Assembly: GCF_001590685.1 (NCBI RefSeq)
Contig: NZ_CP014616.1
Coordinates: 84,501 to 148,500, forward strand
Reading direction: 5' to 3'
Length of the DNA stretch: 64,000 bases
From: Sporosarcina psychrophila
Lineage (GTDB): Bacteria > Bacillota > Bacilli > Bacillales_A > Planococcaceae
Shown here: one piece after another, positions 35,116-44,770 of the stretch
How positions within the stretch are numbered: the first letter of the stretch is position 1
How the letters are laid out: every line of letters begins with the position of its first letter
The notes under the pieces: model-generated
The model's input: the letters and a program-made list of their open reading frames with translations, nothing else
Databases searched by the model: none
What the model was told of the DNA's origin: nothing
Translations under genes and position numbers: made by a program

Positions 35116-35946
35116 TTAGTCAACGACCACTTCTGACATTCTTTTTTCAGTTATCCATACAGTCCCAAACTCAACAAGCGGTTTCATCGGAACGACTTTG
35201 CAAAGGGCTTGTCCTAACTTGCCGTCGATAGCAATGCCGGGGTTCATTTCCTCGAACGCGGTACCCAATTCGGGAAAAATATCCGAATCGACATCGACCA
35301 TATCAAAAGTGGCCCAAATTCGTTCACCGTCTTGCATGATGGCTGCACCTTGAGGAGAGACTGTATATTCAGGAGCTAGGTATTCAGCTAAATGAAGTGC
35401 GGTGCATGATTCATAACTGACTCCAATCATAATGACCTTCACATCCACATTCAACATTTTTCCGAGTGGAGAACTCGTTCCGAATGAATCATCGAGCGGA
35501 TGTTCACTCATCCAGTCATCTGCGTGGCGGCCCCACGCCATGAACGAATGGGCGGGGTGAGAACTTCGAATTGTTTTTGGATGGCGATGGAAGCAGTCAG
35601 CGATTTTCCCCATTCCACGTAGATGGGTTAAGTTCGGGTCGTAAGCGGGAATAGATTGACGTATAGGTTCATGCCACGCTTCTGGGACAGGGGGAAGCAT
35701 CCAGTAAGATGGTTCCGAATTGTCGGCAGACTGCGCGGGCATGATGATTGTCCCGTTTAACGTCACTGTTTCCATCAGCGCTTCGACGACGGCTTGTGCA
35801 CCACCTGCAATCCACCCCATCAATTTAAGGGATGAATGGACAATAATATGATCACCCGATTTAACACCAAGTAAGTTAAGCTGCTCTTTTAGTGTCTCTT
35901 TCGATTGGAATGAATGGGTATCGAGAATCGTTTCAAATTCGGTCAT
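35116..35946 (-). CDS. AAC(3)-family aminoglycoside N-acetyltransferase-like protein
   Basis: The 276-aa protein has the family signatures HIIVHSSLKLMGWIAGGAQAVVEAL, GTIIMPAQSADNSEP and FHRHPKTIRSSHPAHSFMAWG, the acetyl-CoA and substrate site of the AAC(3)/YokD group. Chromosomal members are widespread in Bacillales and often do not confer clinical resistance; the natural substrate is uncertain. ATG 35946 (after GAGTG) was chosen. It is convergent with the trp operon. Confidence 0.85.
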   Translation of the reverse strand: MTEFETILDTHSFQSKETLKEQLNLLGVKSGDHIIVHSSLKLMGWIAGGAQAVVEALMETVTLNGTIIMPAQSADNSEPSYWMLPPVPEAWHEPIRQSIPAYDPNLTHLRGMGKIADCFHRHPKTIRSSHPAHSFMAWGRHADDWMSEHPLDDSFGTSSPLGKMLNVDVKVIMIGVSYESCTALHLAEYLAPEYTVSPQGAAIMQDGERIWATFDMVDVDSDIFPELGTAFEEMNPGIAIDGKLGQALCKVVPMKPLVEFGTVWITEKRMSEVVVD

Positions 35947-36064
35947 GTGGATCACTCAATTCTATAGATATTTTCGAAAAGCATAGCAAGCAAGAAAGGT
36001 TTTGCCAAGTTTTATGAAACCTTTCTTGCGGACGAGCGTACATATATAAAAGGAGATGTGTTCA

Positions 36065-37039
36065 ATGGATGCGAATGTGATTAGACAGGAAGTTGAAACG
36101 ACATATGAAAAAGTGAAGTCGTTGGCAGGTTGGACGGTGGATAAAAACGTCGTGCTGACAATTACATCGTACTATGTCACATCTGAAAGGGAGTTTGACG
36201 CGGAAAGTTTGAGTCGAGTAATGGATGCACTAAAAAGTAAATCCAGCTGGCTTTCTCCGCTACGCGGCAATCTACTTCCGATGATGGCTGCATTTCTAGA
36301 TAAGCCTGGGACAGATATCGACAAAGAGGTGAATCGTTTATTCGCGAAGCAACAAGTCTTAAAAGGTATAGGCTTCCGTAATACAATCCATTCATATTTG
36401 GCTGCGCTCCTGTTGACCAACGATACAGAGCTCTATGAAAACGAGGCGCGTCAAGCTAAAAAACTATATGATGCGATTAAGAAACGGCATTTTTTCCTGA
36501 CGTCAGACGATGATTACGCATATGCAGTATTGTTAGGGAAAAGGGGCGCTGATCCAATGGAGCATGCGAAGTCGATGCGTGCGTATTATGACTCATTGCG
36601 AACCGAGGGATTCCGTTCGGGAAATGAACTACAATGGCTGTCACAAGTGATGACTTACATACAGATCAAGTTTGATCCAAGTCTCATAACCAGGGCTGTG
36701 GAAGTACTAACTCATTTCAAGCGCAATACGAAAGTACGACCTGTGCATTATCCTATGATTGGATTTCTTACCGTATTTGGAATAGATGATATAGAACTGC
36801 AGAATATTGTCGAACTTACGCATTCATTGGAGGAATCTAAACCTTTTAAATGGAATCGGGAAATGGCGTTGTCTATCGCAATTGGGTACATTATGCATAA
36901 ATTGACTGAGAGTGCAGAAGCAGAAAGTGTTAGTCTTGCGACGTCTGTGGAATTGATTATACAAGCACAGCAAGCAGTGATGGCTGCGACGATTGCAGCG
37001 ATGGTTGCGTCTACGTCAGCAAATTCAGCAAATAATTGA
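36065..37039 (+). CDS. DUF4003-family protein
   Basis: The 324-aa soluble, largely helical protein matches the DUF4003 pattern as I recall it (LTITSYYVTSEREFD, FRNTIHSYLAALLL, KKRHFFLTSDDDYAYAVLL). The C-terminus is Ala-rich, resembling a tail rather than a domain. Function is unknown. The chosen start, ATG 36065, is 9 nt after AGGAG; the ATG at 36056 touches that site. It is followed by a terminator. Confidence 0.75.
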   Translation: MDANVIRQEVETTYEKVKSLAGWTVDKNVVLTITSYYVTSEREFDAESLSRVMDALKSKSSWLSPLRGNLLPMMAAFLDKPGTDIDKEVNRLFAKQQVLKGIGFRNTIHSYLAALLLTNDTELYENEARQAKKLYDAIKKRHFFLTSDDDYAYAVLLGKRGADPMEHAKSMRAYYDSLRTEGFRSGNELQWLSQVMTYIQIKFDPSLITRAVEVLTHFKRNTKVRPVHYPMIGFLTVFGIDDIELQNIVELTHSLEESKPFKWNREMALSIAIGYIMHKLTESAEAESVSLATSVELIIQAQQAVMAATIAAMVASTSANSANN

Positions 37040-37191
37040 TTGTGATTCGCTTAATTCCCATCCAGTTTCGATTGGCTTTTCCATCGTGGGAAAAGTAGAC
37101 CTCCAAAACTCGATTTCAACTCCGTGTACCTCGTCGATGAACTGGTAACACCTAAAAAGTTTTTAATGATGAACACGTCCTGTTGAATACA

Positions 37192-37232
37192 AAAAAAGAT
37201 TTCATTCCAAATCGGAAATGGAATCTTTTTTG
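37192..37232 (+). terminator. intrinsic terminator
   Basis: AAAAAAAGATTTCATTCC pairs with GGAAATGGAATCTTTTTT. It closes the DUF4003 transcript. The rest of the gap 37040-37488 contains the opp promoter region. Confidence 0.88.
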
Positions 37233-37384
37233 CGTTTTATAAATAAAATGACAAATTTTTATTTTTAAAACGCTAAAAGTATTTCGGGTCAGGAAATGCT
37301 TTCAGGTCAACGTTTGTAACCTATTTGTAACCTAATTGTCACACATAAAGTATTTTATGTATTTTGTATTCTGAAAAAATAGTG

Positions 37385-37413
37385 TTGTCATCCATAAATT
37401 TGTATAGTATATT
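37385..37413 (+). promoter_or_regulatory. promoter of the peptide-transporter operon
   Basis: TTGTCA (37385-37390) and TATATT (37408-37413) are separated by 17 bp, about 75 bp upstream of oppD. Confidence 0.7.
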
Positions 37414-37426
37414 GGTGCAAGTGAAT

Positions 37427-37441
37427 CAATATCAGAAAATT
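37427..37441 (+). promoter_or_regulatory. CodY-like box at the opp promoter
   Basis: CAATATCAGAAAATT matches the CodY consensus AATTTTCWGAAAATT at 12 of 15 positions and lies just downstream of the -10, where bound CodY would repress. Peptide importers are common CodY targets. Confidence 0.45.
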
Positions 37442-37488
37442 TACTATTAATAGTTTGGGAGTTTAAGTAATGTAGGGAGGAAGTTTTC

Positions 37489-38505
37489 TTGGGAAACCCG
37501 GTATTGGAAATTAAAAATCTCCGCACATCGTTTCGAATTAAAGATAACTACTATGCAGCAGTTGATGATGTATCATTGACTGTTGAAAAAAATGAACTGC
37601 TAGCCATCGTAGGAGAATCGGGTTGTGGGAAGAGTGCATTTGCTTTTTCAATAATGGGTCTGCATAGTCAAGCAAAAGTGGAAGGGAATATTTACTTTAA
37701 GGATCAGAATATAGTGAATATGTCTCCAGCTAAGCTAAATGAATTGCGTGGGAATAAAATGGGGATGATTTTTCAAGACTCGCTTTCCGCATTGAATCCA
37801 TTAATGACTATTGGCGATCAAATTGATGAGATTATATATATCCATAACAATAAGCTACCGAAAAAGGAACGGAAAGAAAGAGTCATTGATTTGCTGAATA
37901 AGGTTGGAATTGTCAATCCAGCATTTACGTACGATCAATACCCCCATGAATTATCAGGTGGAATGAGGCAGCGGGTAGTGATCGCGATGGCGATTGCCAA
38001 TGAACCGGAGCTATTGATCGCCGACGAGCCGACGACTGCCCTGGATGTGACCATTCAATCTCAAATACTTGATTTAATAAAAAAGCTCAAAGAAGAGATT
38101 CACGCGGGGATTATTTTGATTACCCATGATTTAGCGGTTGTTGCTGAAATGGCGGACCGAGTTGCTGTCATGTACGCAGGTCAAATTGTTGAGATTGCAG
38201 ATGTTTATACGTTATTCGAAAACCCTTTGCATCCTTATACAAGGTCGTTACTGAACTCAGTTCCTAATTCAAATGAAGAGCAATCTGAACTTCATGTAAT
38301 TGAGGGTATTGTCCCGTCCTTGCAGAAGTTGGTACGTAATGGTTGTCGGTTTAGTCCTAGAATTCCTTGGGTGGATGAGTCAGCTCATGAGGAGAATCCG
38401 GTATTGCACGAAGTAACCCCGGGTCACTTCGTACGCTGTACCTGTTACCGACAGTTTAGCTTCCCTGATAAAAGCAAGGAGGATCAGTACCATGGCGTTT
38501 CTTGA
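37489..38505 (+). CDS. oppD: oligopeptide ABC transporter ATP-binding protein (OppD-like)
   Basis: The 338-aa ATPase has Walker A GESGCGKSAF, signature LSGGMRQRVVIAMAI, Walker B LLIADEPTTALDVT and the C-terminal oligopeptide extension with cysteines near CRFSPRIPW...RCTCY that is typical of OppD/DppD. TTG start with GGGAGGAAG upstream. It is the first of five genes in the order D-F-B-C-A. Nickel importers share this family, but the size of the binding protein and the CodY-like box favour peptides. Confidence 0.88.
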   Translation: MGNPVLEIKNLRTSFRIKDNYYAAVDDVSLTVEKNELLAIVGESGCGKSAFAFSIMGLHSQAKVEGNIYFKDQNIVNMSPAKLNELRGNKMGMIFQDSLSALNPLMTIGDQIDEIIYIHNNKLPKKERKERVIDLLNKVGIVNPAFTYDQYPHELSGGMRQRVVIAMAIANEPELLIADEPTTALDVTIQSQILDLIKKLKEEIHAGIILITHDLAVVAEMADRVAVMYAGQIVEIADVYTLFENPLHPYTRSLLNSVPNSNEEQSELHVIEGIVPSLQKLVRNGCRFSPRIPWVDESAHEENPVLHEVTPGHFVRCTCYRQFSFPDKSKEDQYHGVS

Positions 38506-39424
38506 AGTAGAAGATTTAAAAGTCCATTTTCCGATTCAAGGTGGCGTATTTGGTAGGACTATTGACCATGTCAGAGCAGTTGATGGTGTCTCATTTTCGA
38601 TTGAAAAAGGGAAAACATATGGGCTTGTTGGTGAATCTGGGTCCGGTAAAACAACAACTGGACGGGCAATCATCGGTTTAAATAAAATTGCTTCAGGAAA
38701 AGTTACTTTTGACGGACAGGAAATAACTGATATGAGCCGTTCAAAAGTGGGTGCACGTAGGGATATACAGATGATTTTTCAAGATCCCTATTCCACATTG
38801 AATCCAAAAAAACGAGTACTTGATATTGTATCTGAACCGCTTCGTAATTACGAAAATCTTTCAAGAAGTGAAGAAAAGAAGCGTGTCGGGGAACTATTAG
38901 AGCTTGTCGGTTTAAGTCCAGAAAGTATACATAAATACCCGCATGAATTCTCAGGTGGACAACGCCAACGGATTGGGATTGCTCGGGCAATTGCTCTAAA
39001 GCCAAAGCTAATTATTGCCGATGAACCTGTGTCAGCGCTTGATGTTTCCGTTCAAGCACAGGTCTTGAACTTTATGCAGGAGATTCAGAAAGAGTTGGGT
39101 CTTACTTATCTTTTTATCAGCCACGATCTTGGAATTATCAAGCATATGTGTGATCGAATTGGGATTATGTATAAAGGACGTTATGTGGAGGAAGGGACTC
39201 CGGAAGATATCTTTAAAAATCCACAGCATATTTACTCAAAACGACTGGTTGCTGCAATCCCTGATATTGATCCTAGAAAACGTGAACAACAGGTACAATT
39301 CCGCCAAGCGGTAAAAGAAGAATATGAGCAGTCGTACGACAATTATTTCGATGACTTGGGCTTGGCCTATAAATTACAGCCTGTATCGGACACACATTTA
39401 GTGGCTTTGCCTGGGAAAGGGTGA
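38492..39424 (+). CDS. oppF: oligopeptide ABC transporter ATP-binding protein (OppF-like)
   Basis: The 310-aa ATPase has Walker A GESGSGKTTTGRAI, signature FSGGQRQRIGIARAI, Walker B LIIADEPVSALDVS and a C-terminal oligopeptide domain. It pairs with OppD in one transporter. Its start overlaps oppD by 14 bp after AAGGAGG. Confidence 0.9.
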   Translation: MAFLEVEDLKVHFPIQGGVFGRTIDHVRAVDGVSFSIEKGKTYGLVGESGSGKTTTGRAIIGLNKIASGKVTFDGQEITDMSRSKVGARRDIQMIFQDPYSTLNPKKRVLDIVSEPLRNYENLSRSEEKKRVGELLELVGLSPESIHKYPHEFSGGQRQRIGIARAIALKPKLIIADEPVSALDVSVQAQVLNFMQEIQKELGLTYLFISHDLGIIKHMCDRIGIMYKGRYVEEGTPEDIFKNPQHIYSKRLVAAIPDIDPRKREQQVQFRQAVKEEYEQSYDNYFDDLGLAYKLQPVSDTHLVALPGKG

Positions 39425-39429
39425 ATAAT

Positions 39430-40392
39430 ATGTGGAAATTCACTGTACGTCGAATTGGAATAATGATTCCGCAAATTGCATTACTCAGTATTTTGATATT
39501 TATCATGGCGAAAATGATGCCTGGTGATGCGTTAAGTGGTTTGATCGATCCGAATATTGATCCAGCTACGATTGAAGCGATGAGACAAAGACTAGGCCTA
39601 GATAATCCTTGGTATATTCAATACATGGACTGGGTTAAAGGGTTGTTTCAAGGAGATTTAGGACAATCCTTTCGCTTTAAAATGCCAGTCACCGAATTAA
39701 TTTCCCAACGACTTGTTAATACATTTTGGCTGTCTCTAGTTACGTTAATTTTGACTTATTTAATCGCGATTCCTCTTGGCATAACAAGTGGACGGTATAA
39801 CGATTCATGGGCCGACCGATTAATAACTGGTTATACGTACGTAGGATTCGCGGCTCCATTATTTATCTTTGCTCTTGTTATGGTTTGGGTCTTTGGTTTC
39901 CAATTTGGTTGGTTCCCTACTGGTGGTAGTGTAACTCCGGGGCTTAGTCCAGGTTCGTTCGAATATGTACTAAGTAAAATAAATCATTTATTGCTCCCTT
40001 CATTATCAATGGCTCTCATCGCAACGGTTTCGACCGTTCAGTATTTGCGAAGTGAGATTATTGATACAAAACAGAAGGAATTTGTGGTGACAGCACGGGC
40101 GAAAGGTGCATCTGAGTCAAGGGTCTATAACCGCCATATTTTAAGGAATTCATTATTGCCAATTGCTGCATTTTTCGGATATGAAATTACGGGATTAATC
40201 GGAGGAACTATTTTTATTGAAAGCATCTTTGGGTATCCAGGAATGGGTCAGCTGTTCCTAGAATCAATTTCACTACGTGACTTCAGTGTGGTGACATCAG
40301 TTGTTCTAATATTTGGGATTGCAGCGATTTTAGGTGCATTGCTTTCAGATATTATATTAAGTATTGTTGACCCACGTATTCGTATAAAATAA
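39430..40392 (+). CDS. oppB: oligopeptide ABC transporter permease (OppB-like)
   Basis: The 320-aa protein with about six membrane segments has the N-terminal RRIGIMIPQIALLSILIFIM, the MPGD motif and the EAA loop ARAKGASESRVYNRHILRNSLLP. ATG 39430, 9 nt after AAAGGG, was chosen over GTG 39421. Confidence 0.9.
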   Translation: MWKFTVRRIGIMIPQIALLSILIFIMAKMMPGDALSGLIDPNIDPATIEAMRQRLGLDNPWYIQYMDWVKGLFQGDLGQSFRFKMPVTELISQRLVNTFWLSLVTLILTYLIAIPLGITSGRYNDSWADRLITGYTYVGFAAPLFIFALVMVWVFGFQFGWFPTGGSVTPGLSPGSFEYVLSKINHLLLPSLSMALIATVSTVQYLRSEIIDTKQKEFVVTARAKGASESRVYNRHILRNSLLPIAAFFGYEITGLIGGTIFIESIFGYPGMGQLFLESISLRDFSVVTSVVLIFGIAAILGALLSDIILSIVDPRIRIK

Positions 40393-40421
40393 GAACTCGA
40401 TAGACTTTGAGGTGGTTTAGG

Positions 40422-41330
40422 TTGGAAATGAAAAATGTCCATTTACCCGACAGTACACTGGATGCAGATAGAAGCCCATCCGGTTGGAGTATTATCTGGC
40501 GCGAAATTGTTCGAGATAAACTAGCTTTTATATCATTAGTTTTTCTTACACTCATTATGGTATTTGTATATGGTGTATCCCTGTTTTTAGATCAGAAAGA
40601 AATTGTGACAGTAGACTTGTTTTCTATTCATAAACCTCCGTCCAAGGAGTTTTGGTTAGGCACAGATTATGGGGGACGAGATGTTTTTGGGCAGCTGATT
40701 ATCGGGACACGGAATTCACTTTCGATTGGGATTCTTGTAACAGTAATGACAGGCGTCATTGGAATTACTGTTGGCTTAGTTTCAGGTTATTTTGGTGGGA
40801 AAATTGATAATATAGTCATGCGGATTGTTGACTTTTTCATGATTTTACCGTTTCTGATGGTTGTCATTGTGTTTGTATCAGTTTCGCCTAAATATACCAT
40901 TTTGACGTTTTCCTTGATTATGACAGCCTTTTTATGGATGGGAAAAGCGCGTTTAATCCGTTCGAAAGCAATACAAGAAACAGAACTAGATTATGTGCAG
41001 GCCTCGAAGACGCTTGGTTCCTCTAATCTGAAAATTATGTTTACACAGGTGTTACCGAATTTAAGTTCAATTATTATTGTTTCGATGACATTGAGCTTAG
41101 CTGCAAACATTGGTTTGGAATCCGGGCTGTCATTTTTAGGCTTTGGTTTTCCGGAAAGTACGCCAAGCCTTGGGACACTTGTCAGTTATGCAAGAAACCC
41201 ACAAACTTTGGAGTATAGATGGTGGATCTGGTTACCTGCATCACTGCTGATTTTGGTGCTGATGTTAAGTATAAATAATGTCGGTCAAGCGTTAAAGCGT
41301 GCGACTGATGCAAGGCAAAGAAGAGGATAA
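40422..41330 (+). CDS. oppC: oligopeptide ABC transporter permease (OppC-like)
   Basis: This permease of about 302 aa has the OppC features HKPPSKEFWLGTDYGGRDVFGQLIIGTRNSL and the coupling loop VQASKTLGSSNLKIMFTQVLPN. The start is probably TTG 40422 after GAGGTGG; ATG 40428 is the alternative. It forms a heterodimeric pore with OppB. Confidence 0.88.
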   Translation: MEMKNVHLPDSTLDADRSPSGWSIIWREIVRDKLAFISLVFLTLIMVFVYGVSLFLDQKEIVTVDLFSIHKPPSKEFWLGTDYGGRDVFGQLIIGTRNSLSIGILVTVMTGVIGITVGLVSGYFGGKIDNIVMRIVDFFMILPFLMVVIVFVSVSPKYTILTFSLIMTAFLWMGKARLIRSKAIQETELDYVQASKTLGSSNLKIMFTQVLPNLSSIIIVSMTLSLAANIGLESGLSFLGFGFPESTPSLGTLVSYARNPQTLEYRWWIWLPASLLILVLMLSINNVGQALKRATDARQRRG

Positions 41331-41348
41331 GAAGGGGGAGAAATTTAT

Positions 41349-43202
41349 ATGGTAGGGAAGAAAAGTGTAAGTAAAGCTTTATTCGCATTGATGCTCGTTT
41401 TACTACTTGCGTTAGCCGCTTGTAATAAAGCAGAAGACGCGGAACCAGCGGATTCTGGAACTAAGAAAGAAGAAGGTAAGAAGGAAGAGACCAAGAAAGA
41501 GGAAGTCGCAGATGATGGACTCTATTCGATCGATGATTTTAGTAACATTAAAACCAATGAAGGTGAGGCAATCGAAGGGGGTTCATTTACATTCGGACTC
41601 GTTTCGGATACCGCTTTTGAAGGAACGTTGAACTGGAACTTCTATTCAGGCGATCCTGACTCACAAGTTCTTGAATGGTTTGATGAAGGCTTATTAACAT
41701 GGGATTCAAGTTTTGTGTATACACAGGATGGTGCTGCAACATATGATACATCTGAAGATGGAAAAACATTCACGTTTAAGATTCGTGATAATGTAAATTG
41801 GCATGATGGTAATCCAGTTACAGCTGAAGACTGGTTATTTGCACATGAAGTTCTTGGTCATGCCGACTATGATGGTCCGCGTGCTGGAGACGTTCTTAAC
41901 ATTGTAGGTATGGATGAATTCCAAGCAGGTACATCGGAAACAATTTCTGGTATTGAAGTAGTAAATGATAAAGAATTAAAAATCACATATAAAGAAGCAA
42001 CACCATCACTTATCACAGGTGGTATTTGGACATACCCACTTGCTAAGCATATTTTTGGTGATATGGATGTTAAAGATATTTCTTCTTCTCCAGAAGTACG
42101 TCAGAACCCAATTGGTTTTGGTCCATTTAAAGTTGACACAATCGTACCTGGTGAATCAGTTACGTTTACTAAAAACGAAGACTATTGGCGCGGGGCACCA
42201 AAGCTCGACACAGTTACTTTAAAAGTAATCAATCCAAACGTCGTTGTTCAATCACTTGAAAAAGGTGATGTAGACACAGTAAGTGATTTCCCAGTACCTC
42301 AGTTCCCTGATAATGCTGAGATGTCAAACGTCGAATATTTAGGCGCTGTAGATCGCGCGTATACGTATGTTGGCTTTAAACTTGGTACTTGGGATAAAGA
42401 AAAGAAAGTAGTGAAACCTAATCCCGATGCGAAGATGGGGGATGTGAATTTACGTAAAGCTATGTGGCATGCGGTTGATAATAATACGGTAGGTGAGAAG
42501 TTCTATCACGGCCTACGTTGGGCTGCAACAACATTGATCCCACCATCACACCCAGAATATCATGATGCTACAAATCCTGGTACTCCTTATGACCCTGAAA
42601 AAGCGAAACAATTGCTTGAAGAAGCTGGATTTAAAGATGTTGATGGTGATGGTATCCGTGAAGATAAAGAAGGAAAACCATTGGTTATCAATTATGCTTC
42701 TATGTCAGGCGATGACATCGCTGAACCATTGGCACAATATTATATTCAAGCATGGGAAGCTGTTGGCTTGAAAGTAGCACTGTTAAATGGTCGTTTACAA
42801 GAATTTAATACATTTTATGAAGGTGTTGGCCAAAATGGAGATGACAATCCTGAAATTGATATTTATTCAGCTGCTTGGGGTGTAGGTATCGACGTAGATC
42901 CAAGTGGTCTATACGCTAAAAACGTATTATACAACTTCGCGCGTTGGGAAAATGCAGACAATGAGCGCCTGTTAGCTGAAGGTATCTCTGAAGATGCATT
43001 CGACGTTGAGAAGCGTAAAGAAATATACAATGAGTGGCAACAACTGATGACAGATGAAGTTCCTGTATTCCCTACGTTGTATCGTGCAAAATTAGTACCA
43101 GTTAACAACCGTGTGCTAAACTATGCAATTGGTGATGGAACGGAAATGTATAAGAGTGATATCGCAGTAACGCAAGACAAGCCTATGTCGGCGAAAAAGT
43201 AA
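41349..43202 (+). CDS. oppA: oligopeptide-binding lipoprotein (OppA-like)
   Basis: The 617-aa protein has a lipobox (LAAC) after about 26 residues, a lysine/glutamate-rich linker and an extracellular type II binding fold of family SBP_bac_5, with VNWHDGNPVTAEDWLFAHEVL and NPIGFGPFKVDTIVPGESVTF. Length is in the upper range for OppA-like receptors. It is the last gene of the operon and is followed by a terminator. Confidence 0.9.
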   Translation: MVGKKSVSKALFALMLVLLLALAACNKAEDAEPADSGTKKEEGKKEETKKEEVADDGLYSIDDFSNIKTNEGEAIEGGSFTFGLVSDTAFEGTLNWNFYSGDPDSQVLEWFDEGLLTWDSSFVYTQDGAATYDTSEDGKTFTFKIRDNVNWHDGNPVTAEDWLFAHEVLGHADYDGPRAGDVLNIVGMDEFQAGTSETISGIEVVNDKELKITYKEATPSLITGGIWTYPLAKHIFGDMDVKDISSSPEVRQNPIGFGPFKVDTIVPGESVTFTKNEDYWRGAPKLDTVTLKVINPNVVVQSLEKGDVDTVSDFPVPQFPDNAEMSNVEYLGAVDRAYTYVGFKLGTWDKEKKVVKPNPDAKMGDVNLRKAMWHAVDNNTVGEKFYHGLRWAATTLIPPSHPEYHDATNPGTPYDPEKAKQLLEEAGFKDVDGDGIREDKEGKPLVINYASMSGDDIAEPLAQYYIQAWEAVGLKVALLNGRLQEFNTFYEGVGQNGDDNPEIDIYSAAWGVGIDVDPSGLYAKNVLYNFARWENADNERLLAEGISEDAFDVEKRKEIYNEWQQLMTDEVPVFPTLYRAKLVPVNNRVLNYAIGDGTEMYKSDIAVTQDKPMSAKK

Positions 43203-43221
43203 GTTAAGACGAATATCTGTG

Positions 43222-43265
43222 ACTTGTAGAGGAAAAGATTCATTTTTCTTCTACAAGTTTTTTTA
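43222..43265 (+). terminator. terminator of the opp operon
   Basis: ACTTGTAGAGGAAAA pairs with TTTTCTTCTACAAGT and is followed by a T-run. Confidence 0.88.
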
Positions 43266-43404
43266 TTGTTAAAAGAAAGTGTGAATACACTTGAAAGTAA
43301 GCTGAATGTGAACAGGAAAAGATGATTGGATAGCGGAATATGATAAGCTTATAAGGACATTAAAAATAGGCGTAACAGCTTCTTAATGAAAGGAAGTTAG
43401 CAAT

Positions 43405-44328
43405 ATGAAAATAAGACCACAGCGTCTCCAAAAAGGGGACACAATTGGCATTATTGCACCGTCGAGTCCGCCTAATCAGGAAAACTTAGAGCGCTCACTC
43501 GCGTTTCTTGAACAGCTGGGATTGAAATGGAAGTTTGGGGAACATGTCTTGAATGTCCACGGATATCTGGCAGGGACGGACGAAGAACGACTTCAAGATT
43601 TGCATGACATGTTCGAGGATCCTACTATTAAAGGAATCATCTGTGCGGGCGGAGGATACGGCTCAGCTCGCTTTACGGATAAAATCGACCTGCAGCTTAT
43701 GAAAGAGAATCCGAAAGTCCTTTGGGGATTCAGTGATATCACGTTCCTTCATACAGCGATGGGTCTGTATTCCAACCTTGTCACATTCCATGGCCCGATG
43801 CTTGCATCATGTGTTGGGAAAGATACGTTCCACGAATTGTCTGCGAAAATGTTCCAGCAGTTATTTGAGCCAATGGAACTTCATTACACGGAAGCGATTT
43901 CACCCCTTGAAACCATTACAGCGGGCGTCGCACAAGGTGAACTTGTTGGTGGGAATCTGTCGTTGCTCGCCAGTGGAATCGGCACTAAGTTTGAAGTGGA
44001 CACGAAAGGCAAGCTTCTCTTTATAGAAGATGTCGGTGAAGAGCCATATAAAGTCGATGGTCTTCTCAATCAATTGCGCATGGCTGGAAAGCTTAAAGAG
44101 GCAGTGGGAATTGTCATAGGCGACTTCTCAGATGCGGAACCCAAAAAACGAAAAGAAACACTAACTCTTGATGAAGTATTCGCAGATTACACGGCTAATC
44201 TTGGAATACCGGTTGTCAAAGGATTCAAAATTGGCCATTGTCAGCCGCACTTTGCCATACCACTTGGTGTCGGTGCAAAGCTCGATGCTGATAACAAGAC
44301 GCTGACGATATTACCTGGCGTCGAGTGA
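43405..44328 (+). CDS. S66-family LD-carboxypeptidase (LdcA/MccF-like)
   Basis: The 307-aa protein has PQRLQKGDTIGIIAPSSP at the N-terminus, the nucleophile Ser in WGFSDITFLHTA (about residue 112), the late catalytic Glu in FIEDVGEEPYKVDG and His in KIGHCQPHFAIPLG. Such enzymes cleave the tetrapeptide L,D bond of recycled peptidoglycan or, in MccF, microcin-like adducts. The ATG follows AAAGGAAG. It stands alone between opp and urease. Confidence 0.88.
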   Translation: MKIRPQRLQKGDTIGIIAPSSPPNQENLERSLAFLEQLGLKWKFGEHVLNVHGYLAGTDEERLQDLHDMFEDPTIKGIICAGGGYGSARFTDKIDLQLMKENPKVLWGFSDITFLHTAMGLYSNLVTFHGPMLASCVGKDTFHELSAKMFQQLFEPMELHYTEAISPLETITAGVAQGELVGGNLSLLASGIGTKFEVDTKGKLLFIEDVGEEPYKVDGLLNQLRMAGKLKEAVGIVIGDFSDAEPKKRKETLTLDEVFADYTANLGIPVVKGFKIGHCQPHFAIPLGVGAKLDADNKTLTILPGVE

Positions 44329-44544
44329 AACTAGATACGAAAGCGGTTTACGCGATTCAATCACATGGAGATTTGCCGCTAAATTGAGGCGGCTCTTTGT
44401 GTTTGGGCAATAATTCTTTTGGGTATCATATAGGAGAGCGCAACCAAGTAATGAAGCTGAAAATACAAGTATTTATTTGTGATAGTTAAAAGTAGAATTG
44501 TAAAAAAACAATTCCATTTTCCTATGCCTTTTTAAGTCATTAAG

Positions 44545-44573
44545 TTGAAAAAAAAGCCATAAACCATTATAAT
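44545..44573 (+). promoter_or_regulatory. promoter of the urease operon
   Basis: TTGAAA (44545-44550) and a perfect TATAAT (44568-44573) are spaced by 17 bp. This implies a long leader of about 190 nt before ureA. In the 440-bp gap 44329-44770 I see no gene; the leader contains a small GCCC...GGGC hairpin and a CodY-like box. Confidence 0.75.
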
Positions 44574-44710
44574 AGTTTAGTCATCGACATTCTTCGACAC
44601 ATTCCGCAAAAGCCCGATTTAGAAGGGCCCCAATCCACTGGACGGTTGTCCAAAATGGCATATTCATGCAAACTAAGTTTAAAAAAGTAACAGAGAACAT
44701 TAATTCAATT

Positions 44711-44725
44711 AATTTTCTGAATCGT
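44711..44725 (+). promoter_or_regulatory. CodY-like box in the urease leader
   Basis: AATTTTCTGAATCGT matches AATTTTCWGAAAATT at 12 of 15 positions, with the first eleven identical. It lies ~140 bp downstream of the promoter, a roadblock position. Urease is CodY-repressed in B. subtilis. Confidence 0.4.
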
Positions 44726-44770
44726 ACAAGATTTAGTTTTTTTATTAATTAAAAAAAGAGGTGCTTTGAA

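Noticed and set aside
35116..35946. AAC(3) gene as an acquired resistance island
   Set aside because: No mobile element, integron or composition shift surrounds it, and chromosomal relatives are common in Bacillales.
37489..43202. Nickel importer serving the urease
   Set aside because: The five-gene order and size of the binding protein fit oligopeptide transport better, and the promoter has a CodY-like box; nickel cannot be fully excluded.
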